From Nemopilema nomurai (lineage: Eukaryota; Cnidaria; Scyphozoa; Rhizostomeae; Rhizostomatidae), in assembly GCA_003864495.1 (NCBI GenBank), contig ML133460.1, positions 1 to 64,000 on the forward strand: a stretch of 64,000 nt of DNA, given 5' to 3'. The notes beneath the pieces are model-generated. The model saw nothing but the letters and a program-made list of their open reading frames with translations. It was not told where the DNA came from and did no database searches. Below are positions 1 through 12,166 of the stretch, in pieces. The position numbers were made by a program, and so were the translations under genes. How positions within the stretch are numbered: position 1 is the first letter of the stretch; each line of letters starts with the position of its first letter.

Positions 1-1042
1 AGCAAATTGATAATTGAAAGGATGGAATACCTATTTTTAACGGAAAAATCTATAAAGTCTCTAGAGCTTCTACTAGAACCCTCAGGTGTAAATGCATTGA
101 AAACGAAAAAATTACTGTTCTTGAAACCATACTCTTTGAAAAACATAGTTATATAGATACAAATTGCATCAAACAATATGTACAATTGGTCATTACTGTT
201 TTCAAAATACTGTGTTAAATATTGAATTTTTTAAAATTACTAAAACGACTAGAGTTATTTAATAAAAGGATATTAGGACCAAAAATCAGTTATGCAAACT
301 AAACAATTCTAGAAAGTTGCATTAATGAACGTAGAAATGTCCTCGGTTAGAATATTCTCGCAAAGAAGAAATAACTATTGAAAAGATTATCGAACAGAAA
401 GTAAGTTACATAATTAAAATTGGTCATGACCATAAATAGGTTTTTACCAAAATGGTAATTTCTTGCGTTAAAATCCACTAAAAGACCCTAAGAATACAAG
501 TACAAGAATGGAAATCCACTGCGTTATGAATTTAGTACGTATAATTTAAATACAAACTTACAAAAACCTTGCCACTCCAAAAAGGATTGTGATTACACCA
601 AAGTATCTTTCGAAACAGGGTAATCCTTATCTTGCAAAAGTGGCAGACGATGTTTCGGGATCCGCGAATAATGCAATGAAAGATGAATTATAAAGCAACG
701 TGGAAGAGATGCAGGAGAGGTTTCAAAAGAGTCTAATCTGATACGAGGCTTAAACTATTGCGATCTGTTTCGCATCACAGTTTTTTCATCATCAGAGCAC
801 TTTCACAGCACGAATTCAATCCTTAATCACGTTGACCACCCATCTTCATTCAGCAAAACAAAAGAATCCCCGATACAATGAGACTCAAAATCACATCTTC
901 CATAAAAAAAGGTAGGATACTATGCTTTGAGCAAATCCTTTGTTGACTTTAGACCAAACCGGGAAATTCTGACACCCTACCCAGTGACACACCTGAAAGA
1001 TCTTGTTAGCAATGAAGGAGACGCTGGAAGGAAGGAAGGCAA
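1..1042. other. AT-rich flank with no gene recognised
   Basis: This is AT-rich sequence downstream of the TRP channel gene's stop codon. I see no exon with convincing splice borders on either strand. It probably includes the 3' untranslated region of the minus-strand gene that ends at 1043. Confidence 0.5.
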
Positions 1043-4000
1043 TCAAGATCCTTTTGCTTCCCCGAATGATTTGGAAAGCGATGATGGCGGTGGAAGGTTG
1101 GCTAACCGGTTTGGGGCTGGTGCAGTTCGATTCATGAGCTCATTGACCAGCACAGTCAACTCTTCCAGTTTCCGATCCACTTGGCGCATCTTTCGATCCT
1201 GTTTCTTTGAGGCTTCGCTCATCATGTCCTTCAACGCCTGAAACTCGGCCTGCACCGACCGCTTCAAGCCCCCGCCCTGAAAAGCGGCCTTTATGTTATT
1301 GTCAATGTCATCAACAACGTCTTTAATCTGAAAAGTCATCTTCTCAAGCTCGCCACCATCCTCGGTGTCATCATCATCATAATAGTCTTGCTGAAAAAGA
1401 AAAGCATTCGATACAAAGGTAGCATGTGCTATAACGTATACAGTACAGCATGGCGAAAAAATAGTCACAAAACTACTCGCCGTTCTATGCGTTACTGTGT
1501 AAACAACTTACCAGTGGGCAGCAGTGTGTATGGATGAACCTTCTGAACCTATCCCTATGGCTCTTGCTCAGCTGCTGCTCCACGTCAAGAATAGCGGAGG
1601 CGCGCTGCATCACCGCGTTCGCTTTGGCGTTGTCGTAGACCCGTTGGAAGGTGTCGGACATCAAAGCGATAAACAGGTTGATCATGCATCAGACAAGGCG
1701 ATAAACTTGCCGCAGCACTGGGCCGTCGTTTCAACAGCAGCATCGATGAAGCGAGTTCCTCCGAATTATGTGACAATTTAAGGTACAACATATACGAGGT
1801 AATAAAACTTGTCAATGGAACACCACAATGCTTCAATGGTAATGCGCAAAATCTCTAGTCAACTGTTGACTTAAAATATATTTTGAAGAGCAAGTAGCCG
1901 AGTTGGTAAATGTTGCCGATAACATTGACCTAATCAAGCAAAGTAACGAATTGAGAGATCCTAAAATATAGTGTCATACCAAAAAGCAGGTGACAACTGA
2001 AGAATGAAGAGCAAAGAAAAAGAAAGCAATATAGAAGTGGTCTGTATGCATTGCGTCAGAGTCGCTTACCCACAACAGTTATCTGACTGACGGTATAGAC
2101 CAGGTCGTTAATTTTTTCCCATGACGTCACAGGCTGCGATGCGGCTTTCATAATAGCAGCATTGCTTTTGCCGCCGAATATTATCCAGAATGCACAGACG
2201 TATGGGATGAACAGCAGCAAGTACACGAAAAGGAACTTCAGTGTGTCGTCTACAATGTGGCCGATCATGACAATGAACGGACCTGAAACGGGAATGGGGC
2301 ATCGTCAAAGGAAAAATGCCATCATACAGAGTGCCATCATACAAAGTGCCATCATGCATTGAGCTATGATGACTGAGGTGGGTGACTGCAGATGATTCGA
2401 TAGCATAGACCTCCTTACCACCAACCACTACCTTAACAACAGTAGCAATTATAACAATGATGTTCATAATCATCTTTAAAATCTAGGGAATAATTTTTCT
2501 TTTGCCAAATTTCATGGAATTTTGGGAGACTCAATTGACAAATTCGTAAGAAAAAAATAACCCTAAACGCTTCATACGTAAACTAAATGATTTGTACAAG
2601 GAAAAGAACTAAATAGCAAAATTTGTGTCAAAAGGTAGCGCAGGGTATTTCCTTTGAAGACTGTCCTTTGTAAAAAGCATGCACTCCTGATGGAGTGGCT
2701 ATTAAAATAAACAAGTGAATCAAGTAACATCTTTCTACTTGGAAAGAAATGAGGATTTCATTCCATGAAATGTCAAATAAAGATTTTATGATTATTTGTA
2801 GTTATAATCAAGTTCAATCAACTATGAATTCAACTGACTTCCAATAGTCAATGGTCCACTGTTAATCAACCCTGCAAAGGCTCTTATGTTAACCAAGGCG
2901 AAAAACCATTTGCAAATATACAAAACTCGTTGTTCTTGCAGAAGCAAATTCATACCTAACGCTTGAAATATGCGCAAAACTTTCATCAGTCTCAGCCAAA
3001 TGAAAATCAGAGCAACAGCCATGAACCTGGTATGCAAAGAATTGGCTTGGCTAGCTGGCCAAGCAACAGCAACAACTCTTGAAATAATCACGGTGAGGAT
3101 CCAACCATACGTCATCCAATCGAAGTAGTTCCACGCATCTTTGAAATAGGCAATTTTCGAATTCTCCACTTCCTCGATCTCTTGCAATATGTATTTCCGT
3201 TCCTCTGGCCACCTTGGATGGCAAAACTGCATGTCCTTTTCAAGTTCACCCTTTCTCCACTTCTTCCATTTGGCATTAGCTGCCGATGATTGCCTGTACT
3301 CCCACAGCTCCTATCATGACAAAAAGGTGTTTGAAACACAGAAACCGAGTCCCAGTGCTTTTTCCTGGCTAATTGACGATGCAAGCTAAGCGGTTCGAAG
3401 GAATCGGAGGTAGGTCGGCGAATTAGAGCCGATAAATCTTAACCGGACATTGACTGAAGACTTTCAGTATTTCAGATGACGATTTCGGATACATCCGGTA
3501 CATATGAAAGTTATTAGGTTCGACAAAATTTATATTCCAGAAGAATGTTAGAACTAATGGGACCAATCCCATTCAAGCCATTCCATACATAACCAGTAAG
3601 ATTGAAATGAACTACTGGGGAAGGTATTTCGAAGAGTATTTCACACATATGATACGTATAAGCAATCTTATTGGCAAGACAAAACTTTGTCGCAATATAT
3701 CGTCAGCTGGTGTTAGAAGAAATTCGAGTAAAAGTGTGGAAGCTTGCAAAATAACGCAACTTACTAAAAATATAAAATAAAATGTCCATATCACAGCAAT
3801 GCATTCCAGGGTGACATTCCACCACCGCTCTGACATTGGGCTGAAATACTTGTAATCTCTTGGTAATGTCACACCGACAGTTGTCCATATCAGGACAAAC
3901 AGGACGTGGAGAGCAACTTGCAGCAGGCATCTGCTTTTAGCGAATTTCCGCCACTTCACTTCTATGAGCTTTAAGAACACTGGGTGCATTATGAGATCCA

Positions 4001-7000
4001 AGTGTTTGTACTCCAGAGTACACTGAAACAAAAATTGGAGCTTGATACTTGCGCTGCAACGTCTTTTTAATAACAATTGGAATATTCAATATATATGCCA
4101 TATTAATATTTCAATTAAGTGAAATATTAACAGTAAACAGGCTTGAACTTGATTTATTGGCATTAATAAAAACTCCACCATGATGCCATCTACATATGCA
4201 TAAAAATTAAATGTGTGCTGGTGAAGAGATCACTAGAGAAGAACAACAAAAGATTTTTAAGCATGGACTAAAATTTGATTGCTTTACCAAATTTTATCAA
4301 CAGCTGAAATGACATTTGGTTTTATAGTTTTTATGTTCCATGGAATATCTATTAAGGTAAGTTATATTACTCAATTGAATATGTTGATTAATCTGAAGCA
4401 GGATTTTATCAGCTTTATGGCATTCATAATGCAATAATAATTCATTTAGTTTTCAAGCAAGTTAAAGAAGAAAAATACTTTACCTCCATTGGTAATTTAG
4501 CAGAACTTGTATCCTGTCTGGGCAGTTTTGTTTCCAGGTAATTTAGGTAGAAGTATTGCTTTCTGTTAGCTCGATCTGTTGAATGGAATTGACCTATTGC
4601 CTTTTTTGCAACAAGAGGCATCTTCTGAATCATCAAAGTCATTGCAGGCATCCCACTTGAGTCACAAACACCAACAGGAACGCCTTGTTCCACCAAATAC
4701 AATGCTGTTTCTGATCGATCTAAATTATTGAATCAGCAAACAATTACTCTCACTTGCAAATCAAAGTGATATAGTTGTAAAAAGCATGAAAAGTCCATTT
4801 GAAAACTCCCTGCATTGCAAAATGTATACAGCAGTCAAATAATATAATCTCTTCAGAACAGGTAAGAACAAACTTTTGGTTATTTAACAAACTTAATCAA
4901 ACTTATTCATAGCAGTTTGAAAAATTGAACTTTTACCACAGTTAATAAGATCAAAGGCATAGTAAAATTGGACTTAACTTACTATTATGTTATTCAACAA
5001 ACATATTTTACTGAACTACAATTATTGTAAAAAAACATGAACAATTTACAGCTTTTCAATTTACTAACAAAGTACTTGCCAAGTTCTGCAGCTAATTGTA
5101 ATGGTGTTCTGCTTTTGAAATCCCGGTCATGAACATTTCCATCCAACTTTACTAGCATCTTCAATGAGTTAACAGCATCATTTTTAGCTGCATAATGCAC
5201 AGGGGTTTGGTTCTCGTGGAAAGTTTTAGAAGTTAAATCACCTATAAATAAAGAGGACTTTTTTGTTATATCATAAATCAGATTTTACTACAAGAAAACA
5301 TTTTCCAGCCTAAATTAATAAAGGGTTTAAGAACAGTTAAAAAAACTGAGATGCATTCAGTATTCAGTGATAAGTAATATTCATAGTTTTCAACAATAAT
5401 TTCCTCCTGGCTATTTCTGTTATTTCATGGTACATATCTTTTCCATTTCTATGAGTCATAAATCTTATCATGTGTTTTCATAAATCTAAACCTGTGTACT
5501 CTAACTTACTTGGTAAATTGCGCTGACATGGTCACAACCCGTTCAAAAGCAACTGTACTCAAGCTTATATCAAACAGAAAAGATAAAAACTAGGGAGAGA
5601 GCTGTTACAAAGCTAGTCACAAATGACAAGTTTGGCAAAATTTGGCAAAAAACTGGCATCAGAATTCATAATTGTAGCTTTAAAAACTTCTATTTAGTTC
5701 AGTATTCTAAATAAAGTTCCAGTTGAAAAACATTTTTACAAGAAATAACTTATGAACAACATTGTAAACAGCCACATTAGATCAATGGTTAACTAACATG
5801 TGCTCCTATAAAACTGAAAAAAGTGAATTACCTCCATTATTAAACAAATATTCTAACATTTCTGGATAATTGACAGCGCTGGCAACATGAAGTGGCGTTC
5901 TACCAAATTTATCTGCTTTATTTACATCTGCATTCTTTGCAATAAGAAACTTTGCAACATCAATGTGCCAGGCTCTTGCAACCTCATGGAAAACAGTTTG
6001 TCCATGCCGATCAGTGGCATTCACGTCAGCACCATTTTCTACCAAGCCATCTACAAAGTCCAGATCTATCACATCTTCAATGCTATAGCTGGCAGCCAGT
6101 TTTGAAAAATAAATAATTAGTGCACGACTGTTTGCAGAAGTAAGCTTTTTTTTAGTTAGCCTTTCTCCATAACTGTCCATTATTTCAGTGTTGGTTGAGC
6201 TTTTTAGATCATCTTCATCTTCATCTTCTCCAATATCTGAGTCAATTCCTTTGTGAGTGGAGTTTAATGTTTCAAATGGTGCATGTCTTTTAGCGACCCC
6301 CTTTGGTGCTGGACCTTCTCTGCGTTCATCTTTTTTCGTAGACTTCCTTTGAGCAGAAATCTTTCTACGACAAGATACATACTCTTGCCATTTGGATACA
6401 ATATCGGCTTTGGTTGTAAGCTGTTGCCAGTGTGCAATGCTTGCCATCTTCATTCTATCCATGTCAGGGGAAAATGCATTATTCAACTTGGCATATGGGG
6501 TGTTGCTTTCTTCCTCTCTCATCTTAAAAACAAGCGACAAAAAGTCAATTACACATTTAATTTTCAAATATGGATTGTTTGGATTCTAAAAATCTTTGAA
6601 CTGAAAACAAACCACTGATAACAAAATGATTTGGCTTTAAACTAACTTTCTACCAATTAAGCTTTAAAAAAGGCCTGACCATGATCACATCACAATCGAA
6701 TAAATTACCCATTCTCTTTTTAAATTACCCACTCGTATAAATTTGGATTCTTAGAGAACGAACGGTACTGGTAATATGAATTATAAAAAATTGATTGAAT
6801 AACGCGATGAAAATGATCTACTCATGTGGCTTGAGTTAGCACTTAAACTTGTTGAACAAGGTTTGTTCTAATTCAAAAATTGTACGAAATGAAAACCAAG
6901 AGCATACCTCCTTCATGTCAAAGCCATCTTGGATGCGATTTTTTCTAGGCATGTTTAATTTCAAGAACTCATTAAACAAAGAAGTTACCGGATCAGTTGT

Positions 7001-7051
7001 CGGTTGTTCAACATAAACAAAGCTTTTGCATTCCCCTATTTGCTCAGGCAA
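1043..7051 (-). CDS. Ankyrin-repeat TRP cation channel, TRPA-like, with a frame break and unlocated pore/S6
   Basis: This is a multi-exon TRP-superfamily channel of the plasma membrane. Exons in transcript order are about 7051-6908 (5' end unresolved), 6522-5832, 5242-5080, 4719-4484, 4022-3765, 3310-2956, 2282-2070, about 1685-1512 and 1390-1043. The second to fourth exons encode ankyrin repeats (motifs NGADVNATDRHGQT, GRTPLHVAS, TPVHYAAKND and SRTPLQLAAEL). Exon 4022-3765 has the pre-S1 motif LDLIMHPVFLKLIEVKW, which recalls the TRPA1 linker, followed by S1 and S2. Exon 3310-2956 has S3 and S4 (WNYFDWMTY; FIWLRLMKVLRIFQALG). Exon 2282-2070 has S5. Exon 1685-1512 holds the post-S6 motif INLFIALMSDTFQRV. 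The last exon encodes an acidic coiled-coil tail. Phases agree at all confidently joined borders except the ankyrin exon, which is one base too long. The selectivity filter and most of S6 were not found. TRPA-like is my best subfamily guess. Confidence 0.82.
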
Positions 7052-7403
7052 ACGAAGTCATTCAAAGCTTTATACCTTGAGTTCAAATTTCTTCAACTAG
7101 ACACAAAAACATGGTCTTAAGAAGTAATTCGTATGCAAGATCGCTCCTATAAATGATACAATAAAACGGGGATGCGAAATCTTCAACATTGGCACGTGTC
7201 CTTCATCTTTATCCAGTTTCGATGCTTGTTCTTCTAATGACATTTGGTGATGGGCAGCAAACCGAGAATGCTTGACAGCCTTACATATTCTGTATCCGAT
7301 CGATGTATGATGGTAGAAATTTTACAAATAGAATAAGATAATCCAAAGACAGCAAATAACTCGACTTGTGATCTCTGATCTGCAAGTGAGGTGAAATAAC
7401 TAC

Positions 7404-7456
7404 CTTGTTGCCGCGACGACAAAGAAACTGTTGTTGTAGTTGTACTTCGCCGTCAT
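7404..7456 (-). CDS. Possible first coding exon of the TRP channel gene
   Basis: On the minus strand an ATG at 7456 opens a frame reading MTAKYNYNNSFFVVAAT and ends at a plausible AAG|GTAGTT donor. It lies about 350 bases upstream of the first secure TRP exon. I could not find an acceptor that joins it in phase, so assignment to the channel is only a positional guess. Confidence 0.22.
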
Positions 7457-7626
7457 GGTGATTTATCGATGATTGTCTGTCAGAAAATCGAGTAGTGATT
7501 AAATTCGCTTGGCTGCATTTCTATATGAAGCTAACAAAACTGTGCGTTTTCCACTTCTGGATAGGATGGGCGGGGGTGGGGGTGGAAGCGTTGTGACAGA
7601 AAACGCACTTTGCCACTTTTTCCTGT

Positions 7627-7895
7627 GCGAGGATGGCTCAGTGGTTAGAGGCGCTGACTACGGACCCAAGGGTCCGTGGTTCGAGTCCCTGGCATGACCA
7701 AACTTTCACTCAGAGTGAGGAGAGTCGCCAGCTCTCTGTAATTCCAGGCATAAGGAATCACGAGGTGTGGTCACATCGAGAGGAAGGACCAGGACACTGC
7801 TCGATAAGCTTAAGCTTCTCAGTGTCCTCAAACTACCTTCGGATGCAAGGTAGAAACAAATCAAATCAAATCAAAATCAAATCAATCCTTCTCTT
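7627..7895 (+). mobile_element. tRNA-derived SINE
   Basis: The head resembles a degenerate tRNA gene. A box-A-like TGGCTCAGTGGTTAGAG lies at 7634-7650 and an exact box B, GGTTCGAGTCC, at 7678-7688. A perfect hairpin (CGGACCC/GGGTCCG) sits between them, and CCA follows at 7694-7696. A unique body of about 160 bases follows and ends in an AAATC-type simple tail (about 7857-7890), as expected of a retroposed SINE. The T-stem has a mismatch, so it is not a working tRNA gene. Target-site duplications were not clear. Confidence 0.8.
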
Positions 7896-8103
7896 CAAAT
7901 GCAAACGTGTTCATAAAAACTTGTTCTGTTTCATAAATGTATTCGTCCATTTTACTTCGTTGTCTAATAAGTCATACAGGACACATTTCTTTCAGGCTTA
8001 CCCTAAGTGATGCAGGGATGACGGATGGGATATAGGTGCGAAGTAGCAAAAATGATTTTTTCAAAAGGACTTGTCAAAAGAATATTAGTTTGCGGGGCTT
8101 AAT

Positions 8104-9261
8104 GGGGGCCTATTATAGGGGGTCCTGAAGCCGCCAAACCGTGCAAAAATCAGCCAAAATCCACAATCCGCAATGAAATGAAGCGCAAAGACGCGGTCGC
8201 TTTCTGTAAAAACAATCTTTAACATAAATTTTCTGGAACGCAATTATAAAAGTTTCAAAAAACCAATATTTTGCCCTGCTTCGCCGAACATAAATCCCAC
8301 TGAAAGTTTTGGTACTTGATGTATACCTCCCGCGTCTAGGTAAAACTTAAATACGGAAGAGCATCTCTGGACACAATTGTCATAGGCATTTGAAAACAAG
8401 AGAAACATTGACAAGTCTAGCTACCACTACCCCTACCAAGGTGACCAGGGCCTGTTAGCAGTTGCTAAAACCCTCCCAAACAGGATTGTTAGTATCATAA
8501 TGACGCAACCCTAGCAATAAGTGCAACGGCCTGGAAACAATGAAAAAATGAGTTTAAACTTATCAAAAGCGTTTGGTAGTCAACTGGAGTAGTCAATGTT
8601 GATGTCAAATTTTTATTCCTATAAGAAAATCTTTCTGAGTACATCGAACAGAAAATAAGAACCCATAGAAGGTATGGTGGCAGAACTGGCAGAACAAGGC
8701 AAGAAAATCACTCACCATATCAGCTCTTTTAAAGATTTAAGCTTAATTTCACCGCCATCTTCACTTCTTGGGCACTCAATTCGAAATTTTTCTTTCCTTG
8801 AAAAATCTTTTCCGCCTTTCCCGGCTATGTAAAAAGGCGCAACACAAGAAAACGCGCTTATCGTCAAGATAGTGGCGATTCAGGCCTTTCAATATATCTC
8901 CCGTGACCTAATACGGTCTATCATCCTATCTCCATGGTATAAACACAAATCAAAGCTATTGTTTATATTTCCTCTCTCTCTTTTGTCCTAACTGACAGTG
9001 GCTTGTCCATTTTTACGTTACCCCTAGAACTCTTTTCAACACCCTTCAGTATGAAGTGAAGGGCCTGGCCGCAAGCCGTTATTGCAGCCAGAAGCCGCAA
9101 CCGCGCCATAAAAGCCGTAAACCGTCGCGAATATACACCGAAAGACGCAAGACGCATCTTTTGCTGAAGCCGCAATCCGTAGAAAAATCATACCCAAATC
9201 CGAATGCCGCGCGTAAAAATTGGGTCCAGGCCGCGAAGCCGCAAACCTATAATAGGCCCCC
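8104..9261. mobile_element. Interval bounded by 16-bp inverted repeats, possible DNA transposon
   Basis: GGGGGCCTATTATAGG at 8104-8119 is matched by its exact reverse complement at 9246-9261. The interval has no coding exon I trust. Just inside both ends it carries many copies of a GCCGCAA-like motif in the same orientation (8130-8210 and 9065-9245). I found no convincing target-site duplication, and the core CCTATTATAGG is nearly palindromic, so the boundary call is tentative. Confidence 0.45.
9065..9245. repeat. Cryptic GCCGCAA/GCCGTAA-rich repeat tract
   Basis: Roughly 180 bases contain repeated variants of (A)GCCGCAA, GCCGTAA, ACCGTCG and GACGCAA. A related, weaker tract occurs at 8128-8205. 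The tract is much richer in CpG than its surroundings. It reads as degenerate simple-sequence DNA inside the inverted-repeat interval, not as coding sequence. Confidence 0.5.
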
Positions 9262-9759
9262 CTTATATATGTCTCAAGGTATGTCAAGGTAGTTCTCTGA
9301 TCAGCAAAGGGCAAACAAGCAACAGCCTAAAATATAGCCTAACAATTTTGGTACTTCAGTTAAATATTATTCATTTGAAAAGAGAGTTCAATATCCTTGG
9401 CTTTTGGATGAATTTATCTGCAACAGAACTTTGCAGAATGTTATTTAAAGTGCATATGACACGAACATTTTTATTCGCTTAAACTATCAACTAAACATCG
9501 CTGGTAACGATGGTGAACTTCGAGTTTTCATTTTCGGCGTACTTTTCTCGAAAATCGGGGTTCTCTGACACCCACTTTGGCCAAAATGTGTCATAAGAAA
9601 AACGCGGTCGGGCAGGCGGTCACATGACCTCTGTGACGTAAAGTGGTTGTGTATCGTTCGAATAGAACTGAGCTGCTGTGCGGTTTGACTATGTGATGGC
9701 ACAACTGTTGTCCGCCAGAGGGGGTTTTTTGCATTATTATTACTCAAGCAATGTCTGAA

Positions 9760-9934
9760 AACTGCTGCACCAACAGAAGCTCGATGCATTGTTTAACTTT
9801 GCACAAGTTGTGACGTTCTCCTCGATACCTGTTTTTGACACCAAAAACACCAAAACATTTCTTCGACGAGATGCTGTACCTTCAGTCCGCAAACCAAAAC
9901 AAGACGAAGAACTTGGCAAGCGTCAAAAGCTCAT
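9760..9934 (+). CDS. Inward-facing exon of the 2.3 kb transposon, possible THAP-domain tail
   Basis: The open frame includes FLRRDAVPSVRKPKQ and ends at a strong ATG|GTGAGT donor after 9934. The AVPS signature preceded by basic residues resembles the end of THAP zinc-finger domains, which occur in several transposases. The cysteine and histidine zinc ligands are not in this exon, and an in-frame stop lies just upstream near 9740. An earlier exon would be needed, so THAP is only a suggestion. Confidence 0.35.
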
Positions 9935-11257
9935 GGTGAGTAATATGTTTGATATTGTTTTGGATAACTTCCTATCAAATTCCTATTGTTTAACACCTTA
10001 AGTACGTTGTCGATGATGCCACATAAACCCCGGGGGCACCCACATAATACTTTATATGTGAATGCGCAGTGCTTCATTCCTGTACCAGTGTCGTTGTGAA
10101 CTCCCTTCGTAGAGAGTTTTTTACAAACTATTTATGTGTATTCAAGAAAAATTTTGGACGATATTTGGAAAATCCAAATTGAACATTCACGTAAAGGGCA
10201 GTCGGAGATTTCATAACAAACCAGGCAGTGTCGTCAGATCGAAATTCATTTTGGGGGGGTCTGCCTATTGTATTGCTTCCCCGCCAGTACACTATTTTAA
10301 GGCATATATAGTATTGTGGGCTCCAGACTCCCGCTTCTGATGGCCTTGACAGATACTACAAGTACCTGGTAACTGGACAATCTACTACATTAGGTACTCC
10401 TTGCCTCACCAATGTCAATATCAGCATTTTTGTACATTAAAACATCCCTGATGTTAATTTTTCAGTTAGTTTGATAACTTTCTAAAATAATTGCAATACA
10501 TAATCAAACTAATTCAATATCTCCTGTAATGTTTAAAATATTTGAGTAAAACTTTCTATGGGGTACAGTTGCAAAATTCAAGCGAGTAAATTGATTAACA
10601 AAAACAAAACATGTGTACATATTTAATAATTTCTCTTTATTATTTTCATTTCATAGCTTTCACATTTCAAAGTTTATTGTTAGTTAAACGTGATTCACAA
10701 GTATTTGTTAAAAACCAGTACGAAATATCCTCCACAGCTCATAAAAGGAACAAACATTGATGAGAGACCATCGACTACTGAGGCGACAAGTTTATCCTAT
10801 GTTGCATCCACTTCAACTGCAAAAGTAGACACAGAAAGCCACATAAGCGACTCCGTTCAACTTGATGAGCCTGACCAAAAAGAGCGTGATTTTTGGATTC
10901 AATGAACACCCGGTCCGTGATGCCCTAAAAAACAAGCTTCCGATATACCGCAGTACAAGCTTCCCATGAACTTTCTTGGCAGCATCGGTACTCCCTTGCA
11001 CCAACAAGAAGCCCACTTTGACACTTACCACACACACACCTAAGAATTAATAACAATCAAAATATAAACCAACCCCTGGCCGTTTTCGTTTTGGCAAGTC
11101 ATATTTTAACTTTGCCCACAAAACTCATCAGCCTAGGCTAGGCCTCTTTTGGAAAACTTTTATCAGGTTATGGTACCTGAAAACAGCCACGATGCAAAGC
11201 GAATACGGAATTTCTAACTTTAAAACTCAATGACGATTTATCCTACTCACCATTCAT

Positions 11258-11464
11258 TCAGATGAATAATTCCTCGCCGTCGATCAGGCAGTTGGGAAGG
11301 CCGTATTCCATCTTCATCTCTTTCGATCGCCGTGCCAGCTTCGCCTGGCTCCGCGTCCGAATTTCCCCCAGACGAAACGAATTGTTCGTTCTGGTATGGT
11401 AAAAAAGCCCACCAGGAGCACCTATAAGCTCTTCTTCTTCACTATCTTCGAAAACTGAAGCCAT
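11258..11464 (-). CDS. Inward-facing first exon of the 2.3 kb transposon, unknown protein
   Basis: From ATG at 11464 the minus strand encodes 68 residues beginning MASVFEDSEEEELIGAPGG and then a basic stretch (RTRSQAKLARRSKEMK). The frame stops at TGA just before a good donor (AATG|GTGAGT near 11251). Its base composition is coding-like compared with its surroundings. A minus-strand frame at 9592-9488, containing DTFWPKWVSENPDF and a stop, could be the far end of the same unit. I recognise no family. Confidence 0.35.
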   Translation of the reverse strand: MASVFEDSEEEELIGAPGGLFYHTRTNNSFRLGEIRTRSQAKLARRSKEMKMEYGLPNCLIDGEELFI

Positions 11465-12166
11465 CGAGCTCTAACATTCGCTGTCCGACACAATAACATG
11501 GTCGCAAGTAAAACTCCGCCGTACTGTTTCTTGTTAGGAAGCAATCTAAACTTTTCACTAACACAACTACTTTACGTCACTTCCTGTCAAACTCGACCCA
11601 ATCCCTTATGACAGATTTTGAAGCAAAAAACCGACTTTGAAACAGCTGTAACTACGAAAGTACACGTCTTTTGAAAATTTTAAGGTTATTTTCGTAATCA
11701 GCGTACTCGATTTAGTCAGACGGTGAAATAAAAAATTTCGTGTCATATGCACTTTAAATATGTAACTGTACTCTTGCTCCATGTTGTTAGCTTCGGTACC
11801 GGGCGATTTTGTTGAATAATAAACCTCTGCTCAGCCACACTGAGCCATACTTCTTGCAGAAAATGATATATCAGCGATTGAGACACCGTGTCACGATCAG
11901 CAATAAATTCATGTGCACGAAACTGAGCCATGGTCAACCAATAACAAGAATAATCGTGGTTTTAAAGGTAAGTATATTGATAAACACACGAAATCACGTC
12001 GATATTTACGAAAGCGGCGCAGCGATGGAGAAGTCATGCTCTGAAATATTCGCATGACAATAGATTGTTTGTGTTTCGCAATGCAGGAATTTTAGCCAAT
12101 CAGGAATCACTGTCTTAGATTGGGAGCGTGACGTTGAAAGCGACCACGGTCATGCCATTCCAAAAG

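Larger units (their letters stand above)
9444..11758. mobile_element. 2.3 kb DNA transposon with long imperfect terminal inverted repeats
   Basis: TTTAAAGTGCATATGACACG at the left end (9444) is matched in inverse at the right end (11758), with more similarity for roughly 35 bases. TA flanks both ends (9442-9443, 11759-11760), consistent with a TA target duplication. Internal inverted blocks recur at matching distances: CAAAATgTGTCATAAG at 9582-9597 pairs with 11605-11620, each 138 bases from its end. GTGACGTAAAGT..TTGTGT at 9633-9652 pairs with 11561-11580. Transcript-like exons face inward from both ends (see the next two entries). The superfamily is not settled. The TA duplication would suit an IS630/Tc1-type element, but no transposase catalytic core is visible. 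Confidence 0.72.

Noticed and set aside
1585..1836. S6 exon of the TRP channel in an alternative frame
   Set aside because: The frame reads through the INLF region out of phase and shows no hydrophobic S6-like segment.
7627..7696. A functional tRNA gene
   Set aside because: Box A and box B are good, but the anticodon region is a hairpin and the T-stem mispairs. It is followed by a SINE body and tail.
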